A stretch of DNA of 47,179 nucleotides from Kiloniellales bacterium (GTDB lineage: Bacteria > Pseudomonadota > Alphaproteobacteria > Kiloniellales > JAKSBE01): positions 1 through 47,179 of the forward strand of contig JAKSBE010000015.1 of assembly GCA_022361275.1 (NCBI GenBank), read 5' to 3'. A program made the translations under genes and the position numbers. Numbering within the stretch: position 1 is the stretch's first letter; each line of letters begins with the position of its first letter. The notes below the pieces were generated by a model. The model saw nothing but the letters and a program-made list of their open reading frames with translations, was not told the origin of the DNA and ran no database searches. Below are positions 1-8,269 of this stretch, in pieces.

Positions 1-924
1 AACCCCGACGCGTTGCCCGGCCATTTGCGCCCGCTCCGCATACAAAGCGGCGAGCGCAGCGGCGCCACCCGGTTCCGACAGGTTGTGCGTCGCAGTGAGA
101 TAAAGGCGCAAGGCTTCGATGACCTGATCGTCGGAGACCTCGACGATGCGCTCGGCGCCCGCTCTGATGATGTCGAGCGCGAGCGGGGCCGCCCTTCGGT
201 TGATCAAGGAGTCGAGGATCGTCGGCCGGATTGCCGCCTCCAGAACCTCGCCGGCCTCGAAAGAGCGGGCGTAGGTCGGCGCAGCGGCGGGGACGACACC
301 GACGATGCGGGTCTTGAGGCCCAAGGCGTCGCGCACGTGGATCATGCCGCAGATGCCCGAGCCCAAGCCGATCGGCACATAGACCGTATCGAGGTCCGGG
401 ACGGCGCCGAGCAGTTCCAGGCTATAGGATGCCACGCCGCGCACCAGCAGAGGGTGGAACGACGGCATGAAATGGCGCTGCGTCGATCGGGCCAGGGCCT
501 TCGCATGGTCGAAGGCGTCATTGAAGGTCTGGCCCTGCTCGATCACCTCCGCGCCCAAGGCCGCCATCGCCGCCTTCTTCTCGACGGCGCCGGGCTCGGG
601 CGCCACGATCGTCACCGGCAGGCCATGTCGGCGGGCGGCAAAGGCCACGCTTTGGCCGTGGTTGCCGCTCGTTGCCGTCACGATGCCCGAGACGTCCGGC
701 TGCTGCCTGACCAACGCGTCCAGATAGACCAGGCCGCCCCTCACCTTGAAGGCGCCGATCGGCGTATGGTTTTCGTGTTTCACCCATACCTCGCAGCCGC
801 AGGCCCGCGACAACAAAGGCCAGCAATGCTGCAGCGTCGGCCGCACGCTCTCGTGCACCAGGCGCGCCGCGCCGCGTAGCGTCTTCAGGTCGGGAGGCGA
901 ACGGTCTTCCGATATCGCAGGCAT
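1..924 (-). CDS. Threonine/serine dehydratase-family PLP enzyme (C-terminus cut by window start)
   Basis: This is a fold-type II PLP enzyme of the threonine dehydratase family, which removes water and ammonia from hydroxy-amino acids to give 2-keto acids. The ATG lies 4 bp after the stop of the IclR-SMP30 gene. The 308 visible codons stay open to the window edge, so the C-terminus is missing. The PLP lysine is in GAFKVRGG (Lys60) and the phosphate/substrate loop is TSGNHGQS (about 85-92). A glycine-rich PLP phosphate loop appears as GLGSGICG. No ACT regulatory domain is visible in the part seen, which suggests a catabolic enzyme. It is the last visible gene of an eight-gene operon for sugar-type uptake and oxidation, so its substrate may be a hydroxy-amino acid or amino sugar acid made by that pathway. 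The family call is firm; the substrate is inferred. Confidence 0.88.
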   Translation of the reverse strand, partial: MPAISEDRSPPDLKTLRGAARLVHESVRPTLQHCWPLLSRACGCEVWVKHENHTPIGAFKVRGGLVYLDALVRQQPDVSGIVTATSGNHGQSVAFAARRHGLPVTIVAPEPGAVEKKAAMAALGAEVIEQGQTFNDAFDHAKALARSTQRHFMPSFHPLLVRGVASYSLELLGAVPDLDTVYVPIGLGSGICGMIHVRDALGLKTRIVGVVPAAAPTYARSFEAGEVLEAAIRPTILDSLINRRAAPLALDIIRAGAERIVEVSDDQVIEALRLYLTATHNLSEPGGAAALAALYAERAQMAGQRVGV

Positions 925-928
925 GTGG

Positions 929-2641
929 CTAGGCGCCGCCGTCGATTTCGAAGCTGCTTATGGGCAGGCCGGGCACGTCGCTTTGAACGGCGAGCAGGCT
1001 GCCCGAAAGCGGCGCGGTCGCGAGAACCTCATTGGCGACCCGGATGCGCGATGTGGTGACGTACAGCGTCTTCAAGTCCGGGCCGCCGAATATGCAGGAC
1101 GTCGGCCGCGGCACGGGTAGGACGACGGAACGATCGAAGCTGCCGTCCGGCCGATAGCGGTGCAAAGCCCAGGCGTCCCAAACGGCACACCAGACCCCGC
1201 CTTCGGCATCGACGACGAGGCCGGCGGGCATGTCGGGCTTGTTGCTGGGGTAGGTGACGAACGCGCGCCGCTCGGAGATCTCGCCGGTATCGACGTCGTA
1301 GGCGTAGGCGAAGATCGTCCGCTTCATGGCGTCGATCAGGTACATCGTCCGGGCGTCCGGACTCCAGCCAAGACCGTTGGGCTGAAAGAGGCCGGTTTCC
1401 ATTCGGGTGAAGCGGGCTTTGCCGTCGACACGGTAGAGAGAACCGCTGATCTTGATGCCGTGCAGATTGGTGGTCCCCGTCCAAAAGCGGCCCCGCGGAT
1501 CGCAGCGACCCCCGCTGAAACGGTTGGAGGGAAGCTCGGGTTCCGGATCGCCGAGCCGGCCCACGACTCTCCGCCGCGCCACGTCGAACAGAGCGAGACC
1601 CGAGGGAAACCCCAGGAGAAGGCGCCCCGGTCCGGCGAGACAAAGGGTGCTGAGGACCTCGTGCATCTCGATGACGCTGTCCTCCCCCGTCTCGGGAGAC
1701 GAGATATGGAGGGCCGGCGCCGCCGGGTCGGCCCAGTAGAGACGGCGGCTCTCGGCACACCAGCCCGGCGCCTCGCCGATCAATGCCTGCTCTCGGATCA
1801 CACACTCGACGTTCCGGGCCACCGCGACTGCCGGCTTGGAAACGGTGCTGACCCGCTTGATGCTGCCGCCGGCGTTCATCGACACGCGCCAACAGGCCTC
1901 GATGATCTCGGGCCCGCGCTCATGAAGGCGCTGGATGCTCAAGCGGGATGACGGTCCGACGAGACCGATGGCACCGACGGGAAGCCCGCGATGGTCCAGA
2001 ATGGCCGCCGCAACCCCGCTGATCCCTTCGATATGCTCGTCCTGCTCGATGGCGTATCCTCGCGTGCCGATCAGGTAGAGTTCTTTGAGCAGCGCGTCGC
2101 GGTCCGTCTTCGTCTTCTCGGTCAGGGCTTCGAGCGAAAGCTGGTCGATGATGTCCGACTGCTCCTTGAAGTCGAGGACCGACAAGATCGCCTTGCCGAC
2201 CGCCGTGCAGTAGACGGGGTCGCGCCGGCCCAGGCGCATCCGGGGCCGGATCGGCTGAGATCCATCGACTTCATCGATGTAGACGATCTCCGTACGGTCG
2301 AGCATGCCGATGCCGATCGCCTCGTCGGTCTTGTCCCGCAGCTCGACCAGCTCCGATGCGGCCGCACCGCGTATGTCGAAACTCTCCCATACGTGGTGCG
2401 CCATCTCGAACAGTCGCATGCCCAATCGGTAGCGGCGGTCGTCGGCTTGGAAGCGGACAAAGCCGGCCTCGATCAGGGTGTTCAGCAGGCGGTGAAGGAC
2501 GGCCTTGGCAAGCCCGGACGCCCGCTGGATCTCCGCAAACCTCAGCGCCGTTCTGGTTCCGGCCAGGACGTCCAGGACCCGAATCGCCTTTGCCAGCGTC
2601 GCCGAGCCTTCCGGCTTCCGGCGCTCTTCATCGGAAGCCAT
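929..2641 (-). CDS. IclR-family regulator fused to an SMP-30/gluconolactonase-like domain
   Basis: This one chain joins an IclR repressor to a sugar-lactonase-like beta-propeller. Residues about 12-70 are the winged HTH (AKAIRVLDVLAG, then LAKAVLHRLLNTL). Residues about 80-260 are the IclR effector domain, with the conserved PVYCTAVGKAIL segment. Residues about 277-570 match SMP-30/gluconolactonase/LRE proteins (IGEAPGW, DPRGRFWTGT, FQPNGLGWSPD, VVDAEGGVW, TSCIFGG). Ordinary IclR proteins have about 260 residues, so the second domain is a true in-frame addition. Two catalytic/metal positions of SMP-30 look replaced: Ser376 where Asn is usual (RFSGG) and Ala473 where Asp is usual (MPAGL). Glu290, Arg374 and Asn422 remain. 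The domain may therefore sense a ligand rather than hydrolyse lactones. The ATG at 2641 is chosen because GGGGAG precedes it; an in-frame GTG at 2665 is possible. The likely target is the inverted repeat at 9632-9673. Confidence 0.9.
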   Translation of the reverse strand: MASDEERRKPEGSATLAKAIRVLDVLAGTRTALRFAEIQRASGLAKAVLHRLLNTLIEAGFVRFQADDRRYRLGMRLFEMAHHVWESFDIRGAAASELVELRDKTDEAIGIGMLDRTEIVYIDEVDGSQPIRPRMRLGRRDPVYCTAVGKAILSVLDFKEQSDIIDQLSLEALTEKTKTDRDALLKELYLIGTRGYAIEQDEHIEGISGVAAAILDHRGLPVGAIGLVGPSSRLSIQRLHERGPEIIEACWRVSMNAGGSIKRVSTVSKPAVAVARNVECVIREQALIGEAPGWCAESRRLYWADPAAPALHISSPETGEDSVIEMHEVLSTLCLAGPGRLLLGFPSGLALFDVARRRVVGRLGDPEPELPSNRFSGGRCDPRGRFWTGTTNLHGIKISGSLYRVDGKARFTRMETGLFQPNGLGWSPDARTMYLIDAMKRTIFAYAYDVDTGEISERRAFVTYPSNKPDMPAGLVVDAEGGVWCAVWDAWALHRYRPDGSFDRSVVLPVPRPTSCIFGGPDLKTLYVTTSRIRVANEVLATAPLSGSLLAVQSDVPGLPISSFEIDGGA

Positions 2642-2679
2642 CGACCTCGCAGTCTCCCCTTGCACCGGTCGCGGCTCCG

Positions 2680-4176
2680 CTAGGCGTTCACGTCTATGGT
2701 GATCGTCTTGAGGTCGGACATCTCGGTGATCGTGTGCTTGCCGCCGGTTCGTCCGATGCCGCTATGTTTGCCTGCGGCCCCGCCTGCAGGAATCGCCATT
2801 TCCCAATAGCAGCTCATGTCGTTGATATTGACGATTCCATGGCGAAGTCGATCGCCGATCTGCAAGGCATCCTTGATACGCGTCGTGAACACCGATGCGG
2901 AAAGCCCGAAGCTGCTGGCGTCGACGATGTCCCAAAGCTGCGCGTCGTCCTTGAACTTCAAGACCGGGGCCACCGGCCCGAAGGTCTCGAGCCTGTTGAT
3001 CTTGGTGTCCTTCTGCACGTTGGTCAGCACGGTCGGCTCGAAGTAGAGATCGGAGGGCATGCCGCCTCGCCTGCCGCCGCCGGCATGCAGCTCGGCCCCG
3101 TTCTCCAGCGCTTCGTTGACGTGATCCTCGACCTTGTCGGCGCAGGACCGATTGTTCAGAGGGCCCATCGTCGTCGCTTCGTCCAGAGGGTCACCGAGCA
3201 CCACGCGCTCGGTGTTCTCAAGCAGGCCCTCGACAAGCCGGTCGTGCACGGCTTCATGCACCAGGATCCGTTCCGTGGCGGTGCAGATTTGTCCCGCGTT
3301 GGCGTAGCAGCCGGTCGCGATGCGCTTCGCAGCCAGCTCGAGATCCGCGTCGGCCATCACGATCGTCGGCCCGTTGCCGCCCAGTTCCAGGAGCAGCGGC
3401 TTTCCGGCGCCCCGCTCCGCGACGATCTGTCCGGTCTCCGCGCTGCCGGTGAAGGCCACGGCATCGGATTGGGGATGAACGATCACCGCGTCGCCGACCT
3501 GAGGCCCCTCCCCCGTCACCATGTTGACGATCCCGGTCGGCACGTCGGCCTCTTCGAGACACTCCATGAGCTTGACCGCACAGATCGAGGTCGTGGGCGC
3601 GGGCACCCAGGCCAGCGCATTGCCGGCCGCGAGACCCGGGCCGAGGTAGTAGGTCGCCGGCAGGGCGATGGGAAAGTTCCACGGGGTTACCAGGGCGAAG
3701 ACACCCTTGGGCTGAAGGTAGTTGAAGACTCGCTTTCCGGGCGCCTCCACCGGAAAGCAATCGGTCTCCAGCCACTTGATCTGCTCCCCGGCGTCCCGGA
3801 AGGAGGCACAGGCGGCCGCAATCTCCAGGCGCGCCTCGGTCGCAAGCGGTTTGCCCTGCTCCAGCGTCAGGACGCGCGCCAGGTCCTCCTTTCGTGCCTC
3901 CATGGCGTCCGCGATCCTGTGGCACATCCTGGCCCGGTCCCAAACCGACATCCGCGCGATCTTCGCCTTGCTGCGCCGCGCCGCTTCGACCGCGCGCGCC
4001 GCGTCGGCGCGGGTCGCCAGCGGCACGTATCCGAGGCATTGCCCCGTCGCCGGGCTGGTCACGGTCAGGAACGTCTCGGCGCCGCCCGTGGTCCACGCGC
4101 CCTCGATCAGGAACTTGTGGATCGGAAACGCCGAAGAGGGGGAATCGGTCACTTCAAGTCCGTGAATCTGGGCCAT
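2680..4176 (-). CDS. NAD(P)-dependent aldehyde dehydrogenase (succinate-semialdehyde dehydrogenase-like)
   Basis: This 498-residue aldehyde dehydrogenase oxidises an aldehyde to a carboxylate with NAD(P)+. The landmarks are TPWNFP (about 164-169), FTGSAETG of the cofactor loop (242-249), the general-base glutamate in LELGGNGP (Glu264) and the nucleophile cysteine in GQICTATER (Cys298). The length is usual for the family. The ATG at 4176 has TGGAGGAGGC just upstream, so it is preferred over a longer start at 4218. The gene lies 73 bp downstream of the Gfo/Idh oxidoreductase gene and just before the IclR-SMP30 gene on the same strand, so it is probably co-transcribed with the sugar transporter. 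The best sequence impression is the succinate-semialdehyde or 2,5-dioxovalerate group. Both are common in sugar-acid catabolism; the exact aldehyde cannot be read from the sequence. Confidence 0.9.
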   Translation of the reverse strand: MAQIHGLEVTDSPSSAFPIHKFLIEGAWTTGGAETFLTVTSPATGQCLGYVPLATRADAARAVEAARRSKAKIARMSVWDRARMCHRIADAMEARKEDLARVLTLEQGKPLATEARLEIAAACASFRDAGEQIKWLETDCFPVEAPGKRVFNYLQPKGVFALVTPWNFPIALPATYYLGPGLAAGNALAWVPAPTTSICAVKLMECLEEADVPTGIVNMVTGEGPQVGDAVIVHPQSDAVAFTGSAETGQIVAERGAGKPLLLELGGNGPTIVMADADLELAAKRIATGCYANAGQICTATERILVHEAVHDRLVEGLLENTERVVLGDPLDEATTMGPLNNRSCADKVEDHVNEALENGAELHAGGGRRGGMPSDLYFEPTVLTNVQKDTKINRLETFGPVAPVLKFKDDAQLWDIVDASSFGLSASVFTTRIKDALQIGDRLRHGIVNINDMSCYWEMAIPAGGAAGKHSGIGRTGGKHTITEMSDLKTITIDVNA

Positions 4177-4249
4177 CTCTGCCTCCTCCATTGGTCCTGT
4201 GCAGCCGCTTCTGCGCAAAACGGCCCCGCAACGCGCAATCTCTCGCCGA

Positions 4250-5275
4250 TCAAAGGCGCCAATCCGCGACTGTCTCCCGACGGCCGCTCCGGACCGATTT
4301 CAGGATCGCGTCGTTCACCGCAACCGCCCGGAGGGCCTCCTCGACCGAGATGACGAAAGGCCTGTCGTCCCGCACGGCGGCGACGAAGTGACCGATCTCC
4401 TCGCGAAGGTCGCCCGCCAGGCGACCGTTGACCTCCGGCCAGTGCAGGCCGTCCGGCAGCCGCCAGCCCCGAGGTCCCATGACCCGAAGGCCGTGGTCGC
4501 GGACGTCGACGTCGACCACGCCTTTGGTGCCGACGACCTCGGAGCGTGCCCAGATCCCGGTCGGCATGTCGCTCGGCAGGGACCATCCGCAATGGAGCGT
4601 TCCCACCATGCCGTCCTCCATCTCGCAGATCGAGAAGACGGCATCCTCGGAATCCACGCCCAGGGACGCCATCAGCGTGCCGGCGGCGCGGGCGAAGACG
4701 GTCGTTACGTTTTTCCCGGACAGCCACTGCAGGATATCGACGTCGTGGACGCCCATGTAGAAGCAGACGCTGGACGTTCCGTTCATCCGCAGCCCGACGT
4801 CCCGCACGGTCAGGCGGCCGGAGGAGGCGTGAATCGGGTCGCCGATCTCTCCGGCGCGGATCCTCTCCGCCGCCTGAACGTAGCGCGGGTCGAAGCGAAG
4901 AATATGCGCCACCATCAGGCGTGCGTCGCTTGCCCGGGCCGCTGCGGCGATACGCTTGGCCGCGTCGAGGTCGTGCGCCATCGGCTTTTCGAGCAGGACC
5001 GGCTTTCCCTGCTCCAGGATCGGAATCGCGACCTGGTGCTGGCGGTCGGCCACGGCGACGACAAAGGCGTCGATGTCGCTTCGTCCGAGCGCATCTTCGA
5101 CGGAAGCCAAGTGATGCGTATCGAAGAGCGCGGCGGCTTCCCGGCCCGCCGCTTCGACGGGATCGACGATGCCGGCAAGGCTCGCGATTTCGCTCTCGGC
5201 AATGCTTCGCGCGTGGAGCCGTCCCATGAAGCCGGCACCGACAACAGCTATGCGCAGTTTCTCGAAAGAGGCCAT
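4250..5275 (-). CDS. Gfo/Idh/MocA-family NAD(P)-dependent oxidoreductase
   Basis: This 341-residue protein has an N-terminal Rossmann fold (GAGFMGRLHARS, residues about 13-24) and the family's LLEKPMAHD motif. The lysine of EKP is the usual catalytic residue. The C-terminal half is the alpha/beta substrate domain. The family oxidises or reduces sugars, inositols and sugar acids, often giving a lactone or keto-sugar. GGAGGGATC sits directly before the ATG. It lies between the ABC ATPase and aldehyde dehydrogenase genes of the same operon, which fits a first oxidation step on the imported compound. A lactone product would be a natural ligand for the SMP-30-like domain of the operon's regulator; that link is inference. 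Confidence 0.9.
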   Translation of the reverse strand: MASFEKLRIAVVGAGFMGRLHARSIAESEIASLAGIVDPVEAAGREAAALFDTHHLASVEDALGRSDIDAFVVAVADRQHQVAIPILEQGKPVLLEKPMAHDLDAAKRIAAAARASDARLMVAHILRFDPRYVQAAERIRAGEIGDPIHASSGRLTVRDVGLRMNGTSSVCFYMGVHDVDILQWLSGKNVTTVFARAAGTLMASLGVDSEDAVFSICEMEDGMVGTLHCGWSLPSDMPTGIWARSEVVGTKGVVDVDVRDHGLRVMGPRGWRLPDGLHWPEVNGRLAGDLREEIGHFVAAVRDDRPFVISVEEALRAVAVNDAILKSVRSGRRETVADWRL

Positions 5276-5332
5276 GATCCCTCCGCGATGCCCTTGCCCA
5301 ACTCGACCCGATCGACGCGCTCTATGGGCCCG

Positions 5333-6418
5333 TCAAGGCGCCAACGCCCGCTCGCTGCCGGTGTCGAAGAGGGCGCACTCCGCGGCCTTCGGCCGCAGCC
5401 AAATCCGTTCGCCGATCTGCGTCGTCCGTTCCGCCGCGACAATGGTCGTCAGCTTGGTCCCGCGCCCGTCGACCGCGATCAAGATCGATTCCCGCCCGAG
5501 CTGCTCGAGTGCGAAGACCTTCGCCGGACAGGCCGCAGGAACCTCTTCGTAGGAGACCTCCAGGTGCTCGGGACGGATGCCGTAGGTCACGCCGTTCGTG
5601 CCCGCGACGCTGGCAAATCTCTTCGGCACGGGGACCCGAAAGCCCTCTGCTTCGAAGTAGAGCGCATCGGCTTCCGTGGACAGCCGGCCAGGAAGGAGAT
5701 TCATCGGCGGCGAGCCGACGAAGCCGGCGACGAACAGCGTCCTCGGGTTTTTGTAGACTTCGCTCGGCGCCCCCAATTGCTCGACCTTGCCGTCACGCAT
5801 GACGGCGACCTTGTCGCCGATGGTCATGGCCTCGATCTGATCGTGAGTCACCATGACCATGGTCGTCGTCAAGCGGCGCTGCAGGCTCACCAGCTCGGCG
5901 CGCAGGACCGACCGCAGCGCCGCATCGAGGGCGGCGAAAGGCTCGTCGAGCAGAAACACCGCGGGTTGCCGCACGATGGCCTTGGCCATGGCGACCCTCT
6001 GACGCTCGCCGCCGCTCAGGTGGCCCGGAAGCTTGTCGAGAAGCTTGTCGGCATTGACGATTTGTGAGGCCCAGGCCACCCGCTTGGCCAGGTCGTCCTT
6101 GCTCAGACCGCTATGCCGAAGGCTGACCGAGATGTTCTGCCGGGCGGTCAGATGCGGGTAGAGCATCGAGGACTGGAACACCATGGCGACGTTCCGCTTG
6201 TGCGGCGGAAGCGACGTGACGTTGTCGCCGTCGAAGAGAATGCGTCCCGACGTGGGCGTCTCCAGCCCGGCGATGCAGTTCAAGGTGGTCGTCTTGCCGC
6301 AGCCCGAAGGGCCGAGCAGGACGACGAGCTCCTGGTCGGGCAACTCGAGGTCGAGGCCGCTTACCGCGACGTGCGCCCCGTAGGACTTGTGAAGCTTCTC
6401 GATATCGATCTTGGCCAT
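5333..6418 (-). CDS. Sugar ABC transporter ATP-binding protein (MalK/UgpC type)
   Basis: This 361-residue importer ATPase energises the two permeases encoded directly upstream. Walker A is GPSGCGKTT (about residues 37-45), the signature is LSGGERQRVAMAKAI, Walker B is VFLLDEPFAALDA, and the switch histidine is in MVMVTHDQ. The C-terminal 120 residues form the MalK-type TOBE/regulatory domain, including GIRPEH. Length and layout are those of CUT1-family sugar ATPases. It starts 12 bp after the second permease stop, and 57 bp separate it from the Gfo/Idh gene. The subunit is cytoplasmic and bound to the membrane complex. Confidence 0.95.
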   Translation of the reverse strand: MAKIDIEKLHKSYGAHVAVSGLDLELPDQELVVLLGPSGCGKTTTLNCIAGLETPTSGRILFDGDNVTSLPPHKRNVAMVFQSSMLYPHLTARQNISVSLRHSGLSKDDLAKRVAWASQIVNADKLLDKLPGHLSGGERQRVAMAKAIVRQPAVFLLDEPFAALDAALRSVLRAELVSLQRRLTTTMVMVTHDQIEAMTIGDKVAVMRDGKVEQLGAPSEVYKNPRTLFVAGFVGSPPMNLLPGRLSTEADALYFEAEGFRVPVPKRFASVAGTNGVTYGIRPEHLEVSYEEVPAACPAKVFALEQLGRESILIAVDGRGTKLTTIVAAERTTQIGERIWLRPKAAECALFDTGSERALAP

Positions 6419-6430
6419 GGCGAAGGACTC

Positions 6431-7297
6431 TTATCTGACGGGGTCGACCAGGTTCATTTCGGCAACGTGTCGCTGCAGGAAGAAGGCGACCACGGCCGGC
6501 GGGATCAGCGTGACGAACAGCGCGGCGGCCAGGTGTTGCGGCTGGGGATGCTGAAACAGGAAGCCCGATACGGCGGCCGGCAGCGTCGTCGCGCTGGTCC
6601 CGTTTACCAGTATCTGCGCGTAGACGTACTCGTTCCAAGAGAACAGAAAGGCGATGATCGCGCCCACCGCGATCCCCCCCTTCGACATGGGAACGACGAT
6701 CATGAGGAAGGCCTTCAGCCGGGAGAAACCATCGATGCGCGCAAGGCGTTCGACCGGCGGAAGGTTGCGGAAGTAGCCGATCAGCATCCAGGAGACGAAG
6801 GGAATGGTGATCGTCAGCGTCACGAGGACCAGTCCCGTCCGCGTCCCGGACAGACCGAAGCGAAGGAACATCGTGTAGAACGGGATCAGGGTGGAGACCG
6901 GCGGCAAGGCGACGGACAGCAGGATCGCGAACAGGAGCTTGTTCTTGTGCGGAAAGTCCAGGCGCGCAAAGGTGTAGGCCAAGGGCGTCGCCAGAAGAAT
7001 CGTCAGGACCGTCACCACGACGGCGACGATCAGGCTGTTGAACAGGCCGCGAACGATCTGGCCGGCCTGCCCGGATGCGGCGAGCTCCAACCCGCCCTGC
7101 GTCGTGTAGTCGGCGCCGAAGATGTTGAAGAAGGCGCCGAGCTGAGGTTCAGACGGCCAGAGCGCCGGCGGGAAGGCCGATATCTGGCCCGGGGTCAGGA
7201 AGGCCTGCTTCAGGAACCAGTAGAGCGGCGCCAAGGTCCAGATCAGGATCACGGCGATGGCGATCTTGCCGGAGATGGAACGCTGCCCCATGGTCAT
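6431..7297 (-). CDS. Carbohydrate ABC transporter permease (MalG/UgpE type)
   Basis: This 288-residue inner-membrane permease has about six hydrophobic segments, beginning with IAIAVILIWTLAPLYWF near residues 11-27. The family's EAA loop appears as the stretch with ERLARIDGFSRLKAFLMIVVPMSKGG (about 185-210). Its ATG overlaps the stop of the upstream permease in an ATGA arrangement, which implies translational coupling; an ATG two codons later is also possible. It forms a heterodimer with the product of the gene at 7294-8181 and is driven by the ATPase at 5333-6418. The substrate is not known, although the family carries sugars, polyols or their amino derivatives. Confidence 0.93.
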   Translation of the reverse strand: MTMGQRSISGKIAIAVILIWTLAPLYWFLKQAFLTPGQISAFPPALWPSEPQLGAFFNIFGADYTTQGGLELAASGQAGQIVRGLFNSLIVAVVVTVLTILLATPLAYTFARLDFPHKNKLLFAILLSVALPPVSTLIPFYTMFLRFGLSGTRTGLVLVTLTITIPFVSWMLIGYFRNLPPVERLARIDGFSRLKAFLMIVVPMSKGGIAVGAIIAFLFSWNEYVYAQILVNGTSATTLPAAVSGFLFQHPQPQHLAAALFVTLIPPAVVAFFLQRHVAEMNLVDPVR

Positions 7298-8181
7298 GCG
7301 ACCTCGCGCCGCCCCCAGACGAAGTAAAGCAGAAAGGTGCTCCCGAGGATCGCAGCCAGCAGATAGAAGGACATCGCAGCGCCGTAGCCGAGGTCCAGGT
7401 TCTGGAAGCTCTCCTTGTAGATGAGAAAGGTCAGCGTGGTGGAGGAGGTCCCCGGTCCGCCCCTGCTCAGCACGAAGATCAGGTCCAGGAGCTTCATGGA
7501 CAGGACCGTCGCTATGGTCGTGAAGACGAAGAGCGTGAAGCGAATGGGCGGCAGGGTTACGTAGAGGAAGCGCTCCAGCGCGCTGAGCCGGTCGATCGAC
7601 GCCAGGTCGTAGAGCCGGCGGGGAATGGTGGAGATGTTCGCGATCAGGAACACGGCCACCAAGGGCGCTAGGTTCCAGGCGTTGGCAACGGCCAAGACTT
7701 CGATCACCCAGGCCTCGTTGATGAAGTTGACCGGCCGATCGAACCCGAAGGCATAGGACAACGCACTGGCAAGACCGGTCTGTCCTTGAGAGGCATTGAG
7801 GAAGATGATCCCGGTGCCGTAGAGCGAGACCGACCAGGGGAGAATGACGATCGCCCGGACCAGGTCTCGAAAGGGGAAAGAGCGCACAAGCGCCAAGGCC
7901 AAACCGAGGCCGATGGCGACCGTCAGGACGACGCTCTTGACGGTGAAGAGGACCGTAACGAGCATCGCGTCCCAGAAATCCGGCGACAGCAGAACGGCCC
8001 GGTAGTTCTCGAGACCGACGAACGTCGCCCGATAGCCGCCGAAGAACCCGATGCGGTGCAAGCTCATCCAGACCGCGTAGCCGAGCGGATAGGCGACGAC
8101 CAGCACGAGAAAGAGCAGCACCGGAACGGCCAGAAGCAGGGCGAACTGGAGATTGGTCAGCTCCGCCGTCCATCTCTTCAT
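7294..8181 (-). CDS. Carbohydrate ABC transporter permease (MalF/UgpA type)
   Basis: This 295-residue inner-membrane permease has six to seven hydrophobic segments. The first is FALLLAVPVLLFLVLVVAYP near residues 13-32, and the second opens a MalF-like periplasmic stretch containing GLENYRAVL. The EAA-like coupling loop is ASIDRLSALERFLYVTLPPIR (about 185-205). The ATG at 8181 follows GAGAGAGGTGAAGAC, a good ribosome site, and is preferred over a start 81 bp upstream that would cover the intergenic hairpin. It ends in an ATGA overlap with the second permease gene. It comes second in the operon, after the solute-binding protein. Confidence 0.93.
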   Translation of the reverse strand: MKRWTAELTNLQFALLLAVPVLLFLVLVVAYPLGYAVWMSLHRIGFFGGYRATFVGLENYRAVLLSPDFWDAMLVTVLFTVKSVVLTVAIGLGLALALVRSFPFRDLVRAIVILPWSVSLYGTGIIFLNASQGQTGLASALSYAFGFDRPVNFINEAWVIEVLAVANAWNLAPLVAVFLIANISTIPRRLYDLASIDRLSALERFLYVTLPPIRFTLFVFTTIATVLSMKLLDLIFVLSRGGPGTSSTTLTFLIYKESFQNLDLGYGAAMSFYLLAAILGSTFLLYFVWGRREVA

Positions 8182-8230
8182 GTCTTCACCTCTCTCGCAC
8201 AGGGTCGGAGAGATCACGTGGCCCGGCGGC

Positions 8231-8252
8231 GGGCGCAATCCGGCGCGCGCCC
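8231..8252 (-). terminator. Stem-loop between binding-protein and permease genes
   Basis: The arms GGGCGC (8231-8236) and GCGCCC (8247-8252) can pair around a 10-base loop. The hairpin lies in the 88-bp gap after the solute-binding protein stop. There is no T-run, so an mRNA-stabilising or partial-attenuation role is more likely than full termination. Such hairpins are common after binding-protein genes and allow excess binding protein. The pairing is seen; the role is inferred. Confidence 0.4.
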
Positions 8253-8269
8253 CCGCTCCCACCAGGTGG

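Noticed and set aside
1-924. Assignment of the PLP enzyme to hydroxyectoine utilisation (EutB)
   Set aside because: The neighbourhood has a sugar-type importer and Gfo/Idh enzyme, and no other ectoine degradation gene such as doeA/eutD is present.
2356-4353. A 665-codon plus-strand open frame opposite the aldehyde dehydrogenase
   Set aside because: It lies antisense to a gene with all catalytic motifs and shows shadow-type composition.
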